Below are positions 35,421 through 43,875 of a stretch of DNA of 64,000 nucleotides, in pieces. Both the position numbers and the translations under genes were made by a program. Position 1 is the stretch's first letter. The number at the start of each line of letters is the position of its first letter. The DNA is taken from positions 303,667 to 367,666 of the forward strand of contig NZ_JAHKPD010000011.1 of the NCBI RefSeq assembly GCF_018860245.1, given 5' to 3'. The DNA is from Pseudotamlana agarivorans. Lineage in GTDB: Bacteria > Bacteroidota > Bacteroidia > Flavobacteriales > Flavobacteriaceae. Below the pieces are notes generated by a model. It did no database searches and was not told the origin of the DNA. It saw nothing but the letters and a program-made list of their open reading frames with translations.

Positions 35421-36221
35421 CTATTTTTTCGAGTTTAAAAACGCAATACTTTTTTGATTTAGAAACTCCAAAAACTCCATTTCATTACCGTAGTTAAGTA
35501 AATCGTAATCAAAAGCATCACGCTCCACAAACTGAATAAATTCATCAACACGGTGTTCTGGAATATTAAAATTATCAACTAAAAATTGAGCTCCGAAATA
35601 ATGCTTAATCGATTCGATTGGCACTTCTGGTACGCCTGCCTTCTTTTTATTGGGAACGCTAGAGCGGAAAATAGGTAGAAGTAGTTGGTCCACCACATTT
35701 ACGATGTTTAACCCATTAATCATATGCTGCTGCTGATAATTTTGCCCTAAATTTTCAACCTTAGTTTTACTATCAGGCTTAAATTCATGCTCCATATTAT
35801 GCTTAACACCAAAATATAGCGCATCCATTTGAGGCTTAAAGGGTGTAGCTTCTTTCAAATCTACCTCTAAATTCCCTGTTAGTCCACCTTTAGCGACAAT
35901 AACCTCCTCTAGTTTATTTATTTCTTCAATTAAAAAAAGCTTCATCCGCTTTGACTTTAGAATGGCTTCATTCACCTCAAAACTGATATTCTGATATTGC
36001 AATGCACTAACATTCACCACATCATTTAAGGTTACCTGTAAATTGAACTCACCATTATCGTCGGTAATAGTTCCTACTTTAGCCGTTTTATTATATACCG
36101 TAATGCCCGAGAGTTCGCCACCTTCTACTATAATTTTCCCTGACACCTCAATGCGATTAATATTTTGAGAAACAAGTTGTAACGACGATAGTACGGTAAT
36201 AAATAGTAATACTTTTTTCAT
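35421..36221 (-). CDS. exported carboxypeptidase-regulatory-like domain protein, paralogue 2
   Basis: A 266-residue protein with signal peptide (1-20), a CarboxypepD_reg-like domain (SGKIIVEGGELSGITVYNKT, TDDNGEFNLQVTLNDVVNVS), a linker EEVIVAKGGLTGNLEVDLKE and a helical C-terminus (NIPEHRVDEFIQFVERDAFD). Order and motifs repeat those of the gene at 34561-35310, 110 bases away. Both probably face the periplasm or cell surface. Confidence 0.78.
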   Translation of the reverse strand: MKKVLLFITVLSSLQLVSQNINRIEVSGKIIVEGGELSGITVYNKTAKVGTITDDNGEFNLQVTLNDVVNVSALQYQNISFEVNEAILKSKRMKLFLIEEINKLEEVIVAKGGLTGNLEVDLKEATPFKPQMDALYFGVKHNMEHEFKPDSKTKVENLGQNYQQQHMINGLNIVNVVDQLLLPIFRSSVPNKKKAGVPEVPIESIKHYFGAQFLVDNFNIPEHRVDEFIQFVERDAFDYDLLNYGNEMEFLEFLNQKSIAFLNSKK

Positions 36222-36332
36222 AAATATATTTTATTTCAATTTACCATTTTTAATGAAATTATTAAAGTAAAATTCTTTATAATTTTATTAAACACTAATT
36301 TTAATTAGTTTTATAAACAAATAAAAATCCTC

Positions 36333-37040
36333 ATGAAAAACATTATCATTGCTAGTACTTCAACTGTTCACGGCTTGGGTTATTTAGAATACCTCTTAGA
36401 TGAGCTTGAAGTCTTTTTTAAAGATATAAAAAGCCTTGTTTTTATACCGTATGCACGACCAGGAGGCATGTCGCATGATGATTATACAAATAACGCTAGA
36501 AAAGCCTTTGAGAAAATAGGCATCGAGGTAAAAGGAATTCATGAGTTTGACAACCCTATAGAAGGTATTAATCAAGCTGAAGGTATTTTTGTTGGCGGTG
36601 GAAACACCTTTGTTTTAACCTACCAAATTTACAAGAACAATCTTATTACCCCTTTACAAAACGCTGTTAAAAATGGTACGCCTTACTTAGGCACAAGTGC
36701 TGGAAGTAATATTTGCGGACTCACAATCAAAACAACCAACGATATGCCTATTGTATATCCTCCAAGCTTTAAGGCCTTAGGTTTTGTTCCTTTTAACATT
36801 AACCCACATTATTTAGATCCAGACCCCAAAAGTAAACACATGGGGGAAACCCGTGAAACAAGAATTAATGAGTTTCACCATTACAATACGCCACCTGTTA
36901 TTGGTTTAAGAGAAGGCAGTTGGTTACATGTAAAAGGGGACTCGATTATTTTGAAAGGCACTTTAGACGCTCGTATTTTTGAATTCGGCAATGCGCCTTA
37001 TGAATTGGCTCCGGGTAGTGAATTGAATGGTTTGAAGTAA
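36333..37040 (+). CDS. pepE: dipeptidase E (alpha-aspartyl dipeptidase)
   Basis: A 235-residue S51 peptidase that cleaves Asp-X dipeptides in the cytosol. The nucleophile Ser122 lies in GTSAGSNICG, matching Ser120 of the Salmonella enzyme; GIFVGGGNTFVLTY and NPHYLDPDP are family motifs. It is a single-gene unit facing away from the secreted paralogues, and a repeat follows the stop codon. Confidence 0.92.
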   Translation: MKNIIIASTSTVHGLGYLEYLLDELEVFFKDIKSLVFIPYARPGGMSHDDYTNNARKAFEKIGIEVKGIHEFDNPIEGINQAEGIFVGGGNTFVLTYQIYKNNLITPLQNAVKNGTPYLGTSAGSNICGLTIKTTNDMPIVYPPSFKALGFVPFNINPHYLDPDPKSKHMGETRETRINEFHHYNTPPVIGLREGSWLHVKGDSIILKGTLDARIFEFGNAPYELAPGSELNGLK

Positions 37041-37256
37041 AATTTTGGTTGTTAGTTATTGGTTTTTGGTTGCTTACTCTTACGGGATATTATTACACAG
37101 AGATGCGCGGAGATTTCACAGAGCACCACAAAGTTTTTTTAGACACTTACTTTGTAATCGCGTCCATCCTTGTCGACTTTATGACTTTGTGCAAAAAAAC
37201 AACTGCTACTCCGTGAAACTCTGCGACACCCTCTGTGAATCTCAGTGTAACACTAT
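37041..37256. repeat. CACAGAG-type dispersed repeat, copy A, with ACCAATAACC-type tract
   Basis: 37041-37078 is the reverse complement of an AACCAATAAC-rich tract. From 37093 to 37256 follows a G+C-richer unit whose ends are inverted: TTACACAGAGAT...TTCACAGAG on the left and CTCTGTGAATCTCAGTGTAA on the right. Related units lie at 60405-60570 and 60614-60780, there followed by the same tract in the other orientation. A 73-codon frame inside is not a gene. Confidence 0.7.
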
Positions 37257-37273
37257 AAATATTTAGGCATAAA

Positions 37274-37302
37274 AAAAGCCTCACATTTCTGTGAAGCTTT
37301 TT
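37274..37302 (-). terminator. terminator of the tRNA-Gly gene
   Basis: Read on the minus strand: AAAAGCTTCACA, a short loop, TGTGAGGCTTTTTTT. One mismatch in the stem and a T run of seven. It starts two bases after the tRNA 3' end. Confidence 0.75.
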
Positions 37303-37303
37303 G

Positions 37304-37376
37304 AGCGAGAGACCGGGTTCGAACCGGCGACATTCAGCTTGGAAGGCTGACGCTCTACCAACTGAGCTACTCTCGC
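37304..37376 (-). tRNA. tRNA-Gly (anticodon TCC)
   Basis: Reverse complement folds as a normal cloverleaf of 73 nt. Acceptor stem GCGAGAG/CTCTCGC, D arm GCTC-AGTTGGTA-GAGC, anticodon stem TCAGC/GCTGA with loop CTTCCAA (anticodon TCC), variable region ATGTC, and T arm GCCGG-TTCGAAC-CCGGT. CCA is not encoded. Decodes GGA and GGG, with wobble reading of other glycine codons. Confidence 0.95.
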
Positions 37377-37429
37377 ATTAATTCCGGCTGCAAATATAGA
37401 TAAACCTTTAGATATTTTCCAAGAAAAAT

Positions 37430-37855
37430 TTACAACTTTTTAAAAAAATGATAGCCTAAAATCGTAAACCCCTGATTATAATAAAACTTATGTGAAGCAG
37501 AATTATTCACATAGGTATTCAATTCTACAGATTCGTATCCTTTTTTGGCCACATATTCGTAAATCCAACTAAAAAAACGGTCGCCTAAACCGTTTCCACG
37601 ATAAGCTTCGGCGATAAAAACATGATCGGGTTCTACGCTTCTGCCAGAATAATGTCTTGTACAATACCATAATCCGCAAACACCAATTAAAGTATCACCA
37701 TCAAAAACACCTGCACATTCATAATTTTGAGTAAACATTTCTGTTATACGCCCTTTTAGCACAGCCTCTGAAATCTTATCTGCATTCAACTTTTTTACTA
37801 AGGGTAAAATATCATTAATATATTCTTTTCCTATAATTTTAAAAATGAATGCCAT
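37430..37855 (-). CDS. GNAT-family N-acetyltransferase
   Basis: A 141-residue acetyl-CoA-dependent acetyltransferase. The pantetheine-binding loop reads EAYRGNGLGDRFFSWIYEY (about 86-104), the hallmark R/QxxGxG/A; the terminal NNSASHKFYYNQGF motif is typical of GNAT motif B. The acetyl acceptor is unknown. It stands divergent to another, unrelated GNAT gene 77 bases away. Confidence 0.85.
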   Translation of the reverse strand: MAFIFKIIGKEYINDILPLVKKLNADKISEAVLKGRITEMFTQNYECAGVFDGDTLIGVCGLWYCTRHYSGRSVEPDHVFIAEAYRGNGLGDRFFSWIYEYVAKKGYESVELNTYVNNSASHKFYYNQGFTILGYHFFKKL

Positions 37856-37932
37856 GATGCTTTTTATTTGGAGTAGATGAAGATCTCTAATTTTTATCTA
37901 ATTTTGAGTTTACAAAAATATTAAATCCAAAT

Positions 37933-38382
37933 ATGAATCAAACCAATTTTCATATAAAACAAATCACAGTTAAAGAAAGTTACAAAGTAAGACAACCTGT
38001 TTTAAGACCGGGTCGCCCTATCACGTCCTGTGTTTTTGATGGTGATGATTTAACAACTACTATACACCTAGGTATTTACGAGCATCACAACATTATCGGC
38101 GTCTGTTCATTCTTTAAAAACGACCATAAGGAATTACCACACCCAAAACAATATCAGCTTAGAGGTATGGCTGTTATGGAAAGTTTTCAAGGCAAAGGTA
38201 TCGGAAACCAAATACTAAGTTACGGCGAAAGTTTAATGAAAGAAAAAAACATAAAAGTCATTTGGTGTAACGCTAGGGAAACCGCTTTACCTTTTTATAA
38301 AAAATCTGGTTATGAAATTTTTGGAAACGCTTTCGAAATCCCAGGTATTGGTACGCACTATAACATGCTCAAAGCCCTCTAA
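37933..38382 (+). CDS. GNAT-family N-acetyltransferase
   Basis: A 149-residue GNAT protein. It carries the acetyl-CoA loop GMAVMESFQGKGIGNQIL (about 78-95) and motif B in NARETALPFYKKSGYEIFG. The N-terminal part (YKVRQPVLRPGRPITSCVFDGDD) resembles the YitI/ElaA-like group in which this segment is conserved. Substrate unknown. A terminator follows. Confidence 0.85.
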   Translation: MNQTNFHIKQITVKESYKVRQPVLRPGRPITSCVFDGDDLTTTIHLGIYEHHNIIGVCSFFKNDHKELPHPKQYQLRGMAVMESFQGKGIGNQILSYGESLMKEKNIKVIWCNARETALPFYKKSGYEIFGNAFEIPGIGTHYNMLKAL

Positions 38383-38393
38383 TTTTTCGCATA

Positions 38394-38424
38394 AAAAAAC
38401 GCCCTGTTAAACAAAGCGTTTTTT
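38394..38424 (+). terminator. terminator after the plus-strand GNAT gene
   Basis: Nine-bp stem AAAAAACGC/GCGTTTTTT closing a 13-base loop, ending in a run of six T residues. Confidence 0.65.
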
Positions 38425-38461
38425 AAAGAGTGACTAGCTCCAAACAATTATAATCTAATAA

Positions 38462-38863
38462 CTATTTTCTAAATTTTTGCGCTATTAAATGATTATCGAT
38501 AATCAATTTCGCATCGCTCGCTCCATGTAATTCTGCATATGTTGCAGCGGTTTTACCTTTGGCACATTTGGCTTTTAAATTAGCGCCGTTATCTATTAAT
38601 AATTGTAAAATCTCTACACGATTAAACTTTGCTGCATACATAACTGGTGTCATCCCGTTTGATTTCGCATTAACATCGGCACCTCTTTCAATAAGCTTTC
38701 GTACGGTCTCAATATCACCTACGGCAATAGAAACACAAAATGAATTGACTTTAAAATAAGATTCTACGGCATTCGTTTTTAACGTACTAGGCTCTGGAGT
38801 TGCATGAACACTTACTATTGAAAAGCATAATGCCATGGTTGAAATAATGATTGTTTTTTTCAT
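38462..38863 (-). CDS. secreted ankyrin-repeat protein
   Basis: A 133-residue protein with a signal peptide (1-21, ending SVHATPE) and about two and a half ankyrin repeats: DIETVRKLIERGADVNAKSN, GMTPVMYAAKFNRVEILQLL, then GKTAATYAELHGASDAKLII. Small periplasmic ankyrin proteins often accompany catalases or other enzymes; no such partner lies beside it here. Binding partner unknown. Confidence 0.85.
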   Translation of the reverse strand: MKKTIIISTMALCFSIVSVHATPEPSTLKTNAVESYFKVNSFCVSIAVGDIETVRKLIERGADVNAKSNGMTPVMYAAKFNRVEILQLLIDNGANLKAKCAKGKTAATYAELHGASDAKLIIDNHLIAQKFRK

Positions 38864-39087
38864 GATGAAAGGTTTTTAAGTTTGATTAAATGATTTTTCG
38901 TTTTTTGATGTACTAAAGAGACGACAAAAAAACCGATTTGTTACACATAAATTAATTGATAACAAATTTTTAACGTTTGATTCGCAACAACTTAACAAAA
39001 GACCACAATTCTAACAATATTCACAAAACACCTTTAAAACCAACACTTTTCATCATAAAAGATAAACTTCATTTTAACAAAAAGCCG

Positions 39088-39095
39088 TATATTTG
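39088..39095 (+). promoter_or_regulatory. -7 promoter element of gpmI
   Basis: TATATTTG matches TAnnTTTG 23 bases before the gpmI ATG. The remaining spacer upstream (38864-39087) shows no other feature. Confidence 0.5.
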
Positions 39096-39118
39096 ATACG
39101 TTTTAAAATTTATAAAAA

Positions 39119-40636
39119 ATGAACAAAAAAGTTATCTTAATGATTCTTGACGGATGGGGAAATTCGCCAGATCCAAAAGTTTCAGCAATCGACCACGCAA
39201 ACATTCCATTTATTGATTCTTTATATACAAAATACCCTTACGCTACTTTACGCACTGATGGTTTACATGTTGGTTTACCTGAAGGACAAATGGGTAATAG
39301 TGAAGTTGGACACATGAATTTAGGTGCCGGACGTATTGTATACCAAGATTTAGTGAAAGTAAATTTAGCGGTTGAAAACAAAACCCTTAACCATGAAAAA
39401 GTACTTGTTGATGCTTTTGATTATGCGAAAACGAATAACAAAGATGTTCATTTTTTAGGTTTATTAAGTGATGGAGGCGTACACTCTCACATAAATCACC
39501 TAATTGGTTTAGTTGATGCTGCCAATGATTATGGGTTAAAAAACACTTATGTTCACGGGTTTACCGATGGCCGAGATGTTGACCCAAAATCTGGAGCTGG
39601 ATTTGTAAAACAATTGGAAGCTCATATTGAAGGTACAAATACTGAAATCGCAACAATTTCTGGACGTTATTACGCTATGGATAGAGACAAGCGTTGGGAA
39701 CGTGTTAAAGTTGTTTATGACGGTTTAGTAAAAGGTGAAGGTGAAAAATCTACAGATATCGCTGCCTCAATTGAAGCGGGGTATGCTAATGATATCACCG
39801 ATGAATTTATCAAACCAATTATCGCTGTAGACGACAATAACGAACCCATCACAAAAATTAAAAATGGTGATGTTATTATCTTTTTCAACTTTAGAACCGA
39901 TCGTGGTCGTGAGTTAACCGAAGTTTTATCTCAAGTAGATTTTCCTGAGTTTGACATGAAAAAACTTGACTTACACTACGTAACACTTACAAATTACAAC
40001 GACACTTATAAAAACGTGAATGTTATCTTTAACAAGGATAATTTAACCGAAACTTTAGGTGAAGTCTTAGAAAAACACAATAAAAAGCAAATTAGAATTG
40101 CTGAAACTGAAAAATACCCACACGTTACGTTCTTTTTCTCTGGAGGAAGAGAGGCCGAATTTGAAGGTGAAAGCCGTATTTTAAGAAATTCTCCTAAAGT
40201 GGCGACTTACGATTTAAAACCTGAAATGAGTGCTTTCGAATTACGCGATGCTTTAGTTCCTGAACTTGAAAAAGGCGATGTTGATTTTGTTTGCTTAAAC
40301 TTCGCTAATGGTGATATGGTCGGACATACTGGTGTTATGGATGCTGCTATAAAAGCTTGCGAAGCTGTTGATGAATGTGTAAAATCTGTAATTACTACAG
40401 CCTTAGCAAACGACTATACCACTTTAGTGATCGCCGACCATGGTAACTGCGAAACGATGATCAATCCTGATGGTTCACCAAATACAGCACATACTACAAA
40501 TCCGGTACCTGTTATTTTAGTGGATAACGAATTAAAAGAAATTAAAGACGGAATTTTAGGTGATATGGCTCCTACTATACTTAAGCTTATGGGCGTACCT
40601 CAACCAGAGGCTATGACTAGACATGCTTTAGTTTAA
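39119..40636 (+). CDS. gpmI: 2,3-bisphosphoglycerate-independent phosphoglycerate mutase
   Basis: Manganese-dependent glycolytic enzyme that interconverts 3- and 2-phosphoglycerate; 505 residues, normal length. Metal and active-site signatures include Asp11 in LMILDGWGNSP, the phosphoserine Ser61 in GQMGNSEVGHMN, FTDGRDVDPKSG, SGRYYAMDRD and the late VIADHGNCE and NTAHTTNPVP metal-binding motifs. It has its own promoter box and terminator. Confidence 0.97.
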   Translation: MNKKVILMILDGWGNSPDPKVSAIDHANIPFIDSLYTKYPYATLRTDGLHVGLPEGQMGNSEVGHMNLGAGRIVYQDLVKVNLAVENKTLNHEKVLVDAFDYAKTNNKDVHFLGLLSDGGVHSHINHLIGLVDAANDYGLKNTYVHGFTDGRDVDPKSGAGFVKQLEAHIEGTNTEIATISGRYYAMDRDKRWERVKVVYDGLVKGEGEKSTDIAASIEAGYANDITDEFIKPIIAVDDNNEPITKIKNGDVIIFFNFRTDRGRELTEVLSQVDFPEFDMKKLDLHYVTLTNYNDTYKNVNVIFNKDNLTETLGEVLEKHNKKQIRIAETEKYPHVTFFFSGGREAEFEGESRILRNSPKVATYDLKPEMSAFELRDALVPELEKGDVDFVCLNFANGDMVGHTGVMDAAIKACEAVDECVKSVITTALANDYTTLVIADHGNCETMINPDGSPNTAHTTNPVPVILVDNELKEIKDGILGDMAPTILKLMGVPQPEAMTRHALV

Positions 40637-40659
40637 GATTCTTCTAAAGATATTTTCAT

Positions 40660-40686
40660 AAAAACCCCACTTTTCGTGGGGTTTTT
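40660..40686 (+). terminator. gpmI terminator
   Basis: Perfect 11-bp stem AAAAACCCCAC/GTGGGGTTTTT with a TTTTC loop, 23 bases after the stop codon. Confidence 0.85.
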
Positions 40687-40738
40687 AATTATTAACAATT
40701 GCACAAGTAATTAAGCATGGCTAGCTTAAAAATTATTG

Positions 40739-40746
40739 TATTTTTG
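40739..40746 (+). promoter_or_regulatory. -7 promoter element of the HAD gene
   Basis: TATTTTTG matches TAnnTTTG 26 bases before the ATG at 40773. Confidence 0.4.
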
Positions 40747-40772
40747 CTCTAAACCCTTGCTTAACTTAATTT

Positions 40773-41177
40773 ATGACATTTAGTAACCAGTTAATTATTG
40801 CTGTCGATTTTGATGGCACCATAGTTGAAGACGCCTATCCTAAAGTTGGAAAACCAATGATTTTTGCTTTTGAAACGCTTAAAAAGCTTCAAGAAGATGG
40901 ACACCGTTTGATTTTATGGACGTATAGATGCGGTTCAAAATTAGACGACGCTGTAAAATTTTGTGAAGAAAACGGTATCGTTTTTTATGCCGTAAACAGC
41001 AGTTTCCCAGAAGAAGAATTTGATAACTCTGTAAGCCGAAAAATTAACGCCGATTTATTTATTGACGATAGAAACGTTGGTGGCTTTATTGGATGGGGTG
41101 AAGTGTATCAAAAACTTACCAACACTCAAGCTCCTATTCCTGAAAAGAAAAAAGGCTTCTTCGGACTATTCAGTTAA
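40773..41177 (+). CDS. small HAD-like hydrolase (BT0820-type)
   Basis: A 134-residue HAD-fold phosphatase without cap domain. The nucleophile motif VDFDGTIVED is at 11-20 (Asp12 and Asp14), a Thr in LILWTYRCG serves as motif II, and NADLFIDDRNVGG provides the C-terminal acidic motif. It resembles the compact BT0820-like HAD proteins of Bacteroidetes, whose substrate is not known. Its stop overlaps the end of the convergent CoA-transferase gene by four bases. Confidence 0.85.
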   Translation: MTFSNQLIIAVDFDGTIVEDAYPKVGKPMIFAFETLKKLQEDGHRLILWTYRCGSKLDDAVKFCEENGIVFYAVNSSFPEEEFDNSVSRKINADLFIDDRNVGGFIGWGEVYQKLTNTQAPIPEKKKGFFGLFS

Positions 41178-42445
41178 TTACGAGTCAATTCAAAATAAGA
41201 TTTATCTACAATTTCTCTGTGATCAGGGTGTGCAATATTCACTAAAGCTTTCACCCTATCTTTAATTGTTTTACCAAACAAGTTTGCAACGCCATATTCG
41301 GTAACCACATAATGCACATGTGGTCGTGTTGTAACAACCCCTGCACCATGATTTAAAGCTGGAACAATTCTACTTATACCTTTTGAGGTTGTAGAAGGCA
41401 AAGCCATAATCGATTTTCCGCCTTTACTTAAAGAAGCCCCTCTCATAAAATCAAGTTGTCCACCCACTCCAGAATACATTTTCGATCCTAAAGAATCGGC
41501 ACAAACTTGCCCTGTGACATCAACTTCCAAAGCTGAATTTATAGCCACCATTCTAGGGTTTTGCTTAATAACAGCCACTTCGTTGGTGTAATCACAAGAA
41601 CGCATTTCAACAAAAGGATTATCATCAATATAATCATACAAACGCTTAGACCCCATAACAAAAGTAGTTAATGCGCGCCCAGGCCCCACGCCTTTATAAT
41701 TACCGTTTATCACATTATCTAAAATTAAATCAATCACCCCATCAGAAAACATTTCGGTATGAAGCCCTAAATCTTTATGATTTTTTAATCGTGATAATAC
41801 CGCGTTTGGAATACTCCCCACTCCCATTTGTAGTGTACTTCTATCTTCAATTAAATTGGCGATATAATCCCCTATTTTATTTTCAACAGCATTAGGTGTA
41901 CCGTAAATATGTGTAGGAATTGGTACGTTACCCTCCACAAACAGGTCGATTTCAGAATAATGAATCAAACCATCTCCATGGGTTCTTGGCATGTGCTCGT
42001 TCACTTGCGCTATCACCGTTTTAGCATTATCAATGGCTGCTAAAGTAGCTTCCACAGAAACCCCTAATGAACAGTAGCCGTGTTTATCTGGTACCGAAAC
42101 ATGAATTAAGGCCACATCTAAAGGCACGATATTTCGTTTAAAAAGCAAAGGCAATTCACTTAAAAAAACAGGTGTATAAGAACCATTTCCAGCTGCAATA
42201 GTGTGACGCACATTCTTTCCTATAAAAAAAGAATTGACATGAAAACTATCACGAAGCTCAGGATTCGCGTAAGGGGCATCCCCTTCAACATGTAAATGAC
42301 AAACCTCAACATTTCGAAGTTCCTCATGCCTGTCGGTCATCGCTTGCAATAATAATTGCGGAGCAGCAGCAGCAGCTTGCACATAAACACGATCGTTACT
42401 TTTTATAACTTTTACGGCATCTTGTACGCTAACAACTTTATACAT
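41174..42445 (-). CDS. acetyl-CoA hydrolase/CoA-transferase family protein
   Basis: A 423-residue class I CoA-transferase of the AcetylCoA_hyd_N/C type (4-hydroxybutyrate- or acetate:CoA-transferase group). The glycine-rich CoA loop MGVGSIPNAVLSRL, the catalytic glutamate region VHYVVTEYGVANLFG and the GVGGQLDFMRGASLSKGG segment are intact. It exchanges CoA between acetate and another acyl group; the partner acyl cannot be told. A TAnnTTTG box lies 19 bases before the ATG. Confidence 0.87.
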   Translation of the reverse strand: MYKVVSVQDAVKVIKSNDRVYVQAAAAAPQLLLQAMTDRHEELRNVEVCHLHVEGDAPYANPELRDSFHVNSFFIGKNVRHTIAAGNGSYTPVFLSELPLLFKRNIVPLDVALIHVSVPDKHGYCSLGVSVEATLAAIDNAKTVIAQVNEHMPRTHGDGLIHYSEIDLFVEGNVPIPTHIYGTPNAVENKIGDYIANLIEDRSTLQMGVGSIPNAVLSRLKNHKDLGLHTEMFSDGVIDLILDNVINGNYKGVGPGRALTTFVMGSKRLYDYIDDNPFVEMRSCDYTNEVAVIKQNPRMVAINSALEVDVTGQVCADSLGSKMYSGVGGQLDFMRGASLSKGGKSIMALPSTTSKGISRIVPALNHGAGVVTTRPHVHYVVTEYGVANLFGKTIKDRVKALVNIAHPDHREIVDKSYFELTRN

Positions 42446-42464
42446 ATCCTATTTATTTAGACTG

Positions 42465-42472
42465 CAAAATTA
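42465..42472 (-). promoter_or_regulatory. -7 promoter element of the CoA-transferase gene
   Basis: TAATTTTG on the minus strand matches TAnnTTTG, 19 bases before the ATG at 42445. Confidence 0.45.
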
Positions 42473-42541
42473 CTCAAATCAGGTAGTGTAAAAGCTGTCA
42501 AATGTCAGTTAAAACACTAAAAAAGAATCACCAAAATTAAG

Positions 42542-42549
42542 TACCTTTG
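42542..42549 (+). promoter_or_regulatory. -7 promoter element of map
   Basis: TACCTTTG matches TAnnTTTG 19 bases before the map ATG. Confidence 0.5.
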
Positions 42550-42568
42550 CAGTCCTATATTTATAATT

Positions 42569-43387
42569 ATGATTATTGTTAAAACAAAAGAAGAGATTGA
42601 GTTAATGCGCGAAAGTGCGTTAATCGTATCGAAAACTTTAGGCGAAATTGCAAAACAAATCAAACCAGGTGTTACAACACTTCAGTTAGATAAAATTGCC
42701 GAGGAACACATTAGAGATCACGGTGCAATCCCAGGGTTTTTAGGGTTATATGATTTCCCGAACACCCTTTGTATGAGTCCGAATTCCCAAGTCGTACACG
42801 GTATTCCTAATGGCGATCCTTTAAAAGAAGGTGATATTATTTCTATCGATTGTGGTGCTTTAAAAAATGGCTTTTACGGTGATCACGCCTATACTTTTGC
42901 TGTTGGCGAAATCGCTCCTGAAACCGAAAAATTACTTCAAGTAACCAAGGAATCTTTATACGTAGGGATTAGAGAATTTAAAGCTAATAATCGTGTTGGC
43001 GATGTGGGTTTTGCCATTCAAAAATATTGTGAAGATCATGGTTACGGTGTCGTTCGTGAATTGGTTGGCCACGGTTTGGGAAGTACGATGCATGAAGATC
43101 CTGAAATGCCGAATTATGGTAAACGCGGTCGCGGAAAGAAATTTGTTGACGGTATGGTCGTTGCTATTGAACCGATGATTAACCTTGGAACACAACGCAT
43201 CAAACAACACAGAGACGGCTGGACGATTACTACTTTAGATAATAAACCTTCGGCGCACTTTGAACATGATGTAGCACTTGTTGATGGGAAACCTGAGTTG
43301 TTATCTACTTTTGGTTATATATATGAGGCTTTAGGAATTGAAAGTAATGAGGAAGATGAGTTTAGACGTGAAGCTTTAGTGCTATAA
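42569..43387 (+). CDS. map: type I methionine aminopeptidase
   Basis: Removes the initiator methionine from nascent proteins; M24 family, 272 residues. Two-metal ligands are Asp94 (SIDCGA), Asp105 (YGDHAYTF), His168 (GHGLG), Glu201 (AIEPMIN) and the C-terminal glutamate in HFEHDVAL; His77 lies in VVHGIPN. In most bacteria map sits near ribosomal protein genes, but here it is alone and is followed by the GxxExxY element, which probably inserted between it and the methyltransferase gene. Confidence 0.96.
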   Translation: MIIVKTKEEIELMRESALIVSKTLGEIAKQIKPGVTTLQLDKIAEEHIRDHGAIPGFLGLYDFPNTLCMSPNSQVVHGIPNGDPLKEGDIISIDCGALKNGFYGDHAYTFAVGEIAPETEKLLQVTKESLYVGIREFKANNRVGDVGFAIQKYCEDHGYGVVRELVGHGLGSTMHEDPEMPNYGKRGRGKKFVDGMVVAIEPMINLGTQRIKQHRDGWTITTLDNKPSAHFEHDVALVDGKPELLSTFGYIYEALGIESNEEDEFRREALVL

Positions 43388-43406
43388 ATTTCAGTTATTA
43401 ATTTTC

Positions 43407-43437
43407 AGACACAGATTTCACAGATTTTCACAGATTA
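43407..43437 (+). repeat. left inverted repeat of the GxxExxY element
   Basis: 31 bases built from ACAGATTT-like units (ACAGATTTCACAGATTTTCA in the centre). It matches the reverse complement of 43845-43875 at 29 of 31 positions. Confidence 0.85.
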
Positions 43438-43469
43438 CCCACTCTGCTCTTAGAATTGACAAATTAACT

Positions 43470-43844
43470 ATGCAAAATTTTCCATACAAAGACGATACCT
43501 ACAAAATTATTGGAGCTTGTATGGCTGTTCATAGAGAATTAGGAAAAGGGTTTAACGAAATAGTGTATGGTGATGCTCTTGAGATTGAATTAACAGATAA
43601 CAATATTAATTTCACAAGAGAAAAACAATTTAATATTCTTTATAAAGGCAATTTATTACCACATAAATATCAAGCAGACTTTATAATTGAAGACAAAATC
43701 ATTCTAGAAATAAAAGCAATTAGCAGTTTAACTGATTCACATTCCAAGCAAATACTTAATTATATAGCTGTATCAAAGCTAAAATTAGGCCTTCTTATTA
43801 ATTTCGGAGAAGACAGCTTAAAATACAAACGCATAATACTTTAA
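43470..43844 (+). CDS. GxxExxY protein, PD-(D/E)XK nuclease-like
   Basis: A 124-residue protein of the GxxExxY family, placed in the PD-(D/E)XK superfamily. The naming motif is G27-F-N-E30-I-V-Y33, and the catalytic-type residues are Asp70 in KYQADFII and Glu80/Lys82 in ILEIKAI. The gene lies alone between near-perfect inverted repeats whose units (CACAGATTT) do not occur in the adjacent genes, so gene plus repeats look like one inserted unit. No transposase is encoded. Activity is unproven. Confidence 0.92.
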   Translation: MQNFPYKDDTYKIIGACMAVHRELGKGFNEIVYGDALEIELTDNNINFTREKQFNILYKGNLLPHKYQADFIIEDKIILEIKAISSLTDSHSKQILNYIAVSKLKLGLLINFGEDSLKYKRIIL

Positions 43845-43875
43845 AAATCTGTGATAATCTGTGAAATCTGTGTCT
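43845..43875 (-). repeat. right inverted repeat of the GxxExxY element
   Basis: Reads ATCTGTGATAATCTGTGAAA then TCTGTGTCT on the plus strand; inverted copy of 43407-43437 with two mismatches. It begins one base after the last base of the GxxExxY stop codon and covers the first codons of the methyltransferase frame. Confidence 0.85.

Noticed and set aside
37045..37266. 73-codon open frame after pepE
   Set aside because: It lies wholly within a dispersed repeat that recurs near 60.4-60.8 kb, has no protein-like conservation, and is richer in Arg/His/Cys than genuine genes here.
42956..43210. 84-codon minus-strand frame within map
   Set aside because: Shadow of a catalytic-residue-complete map gene.
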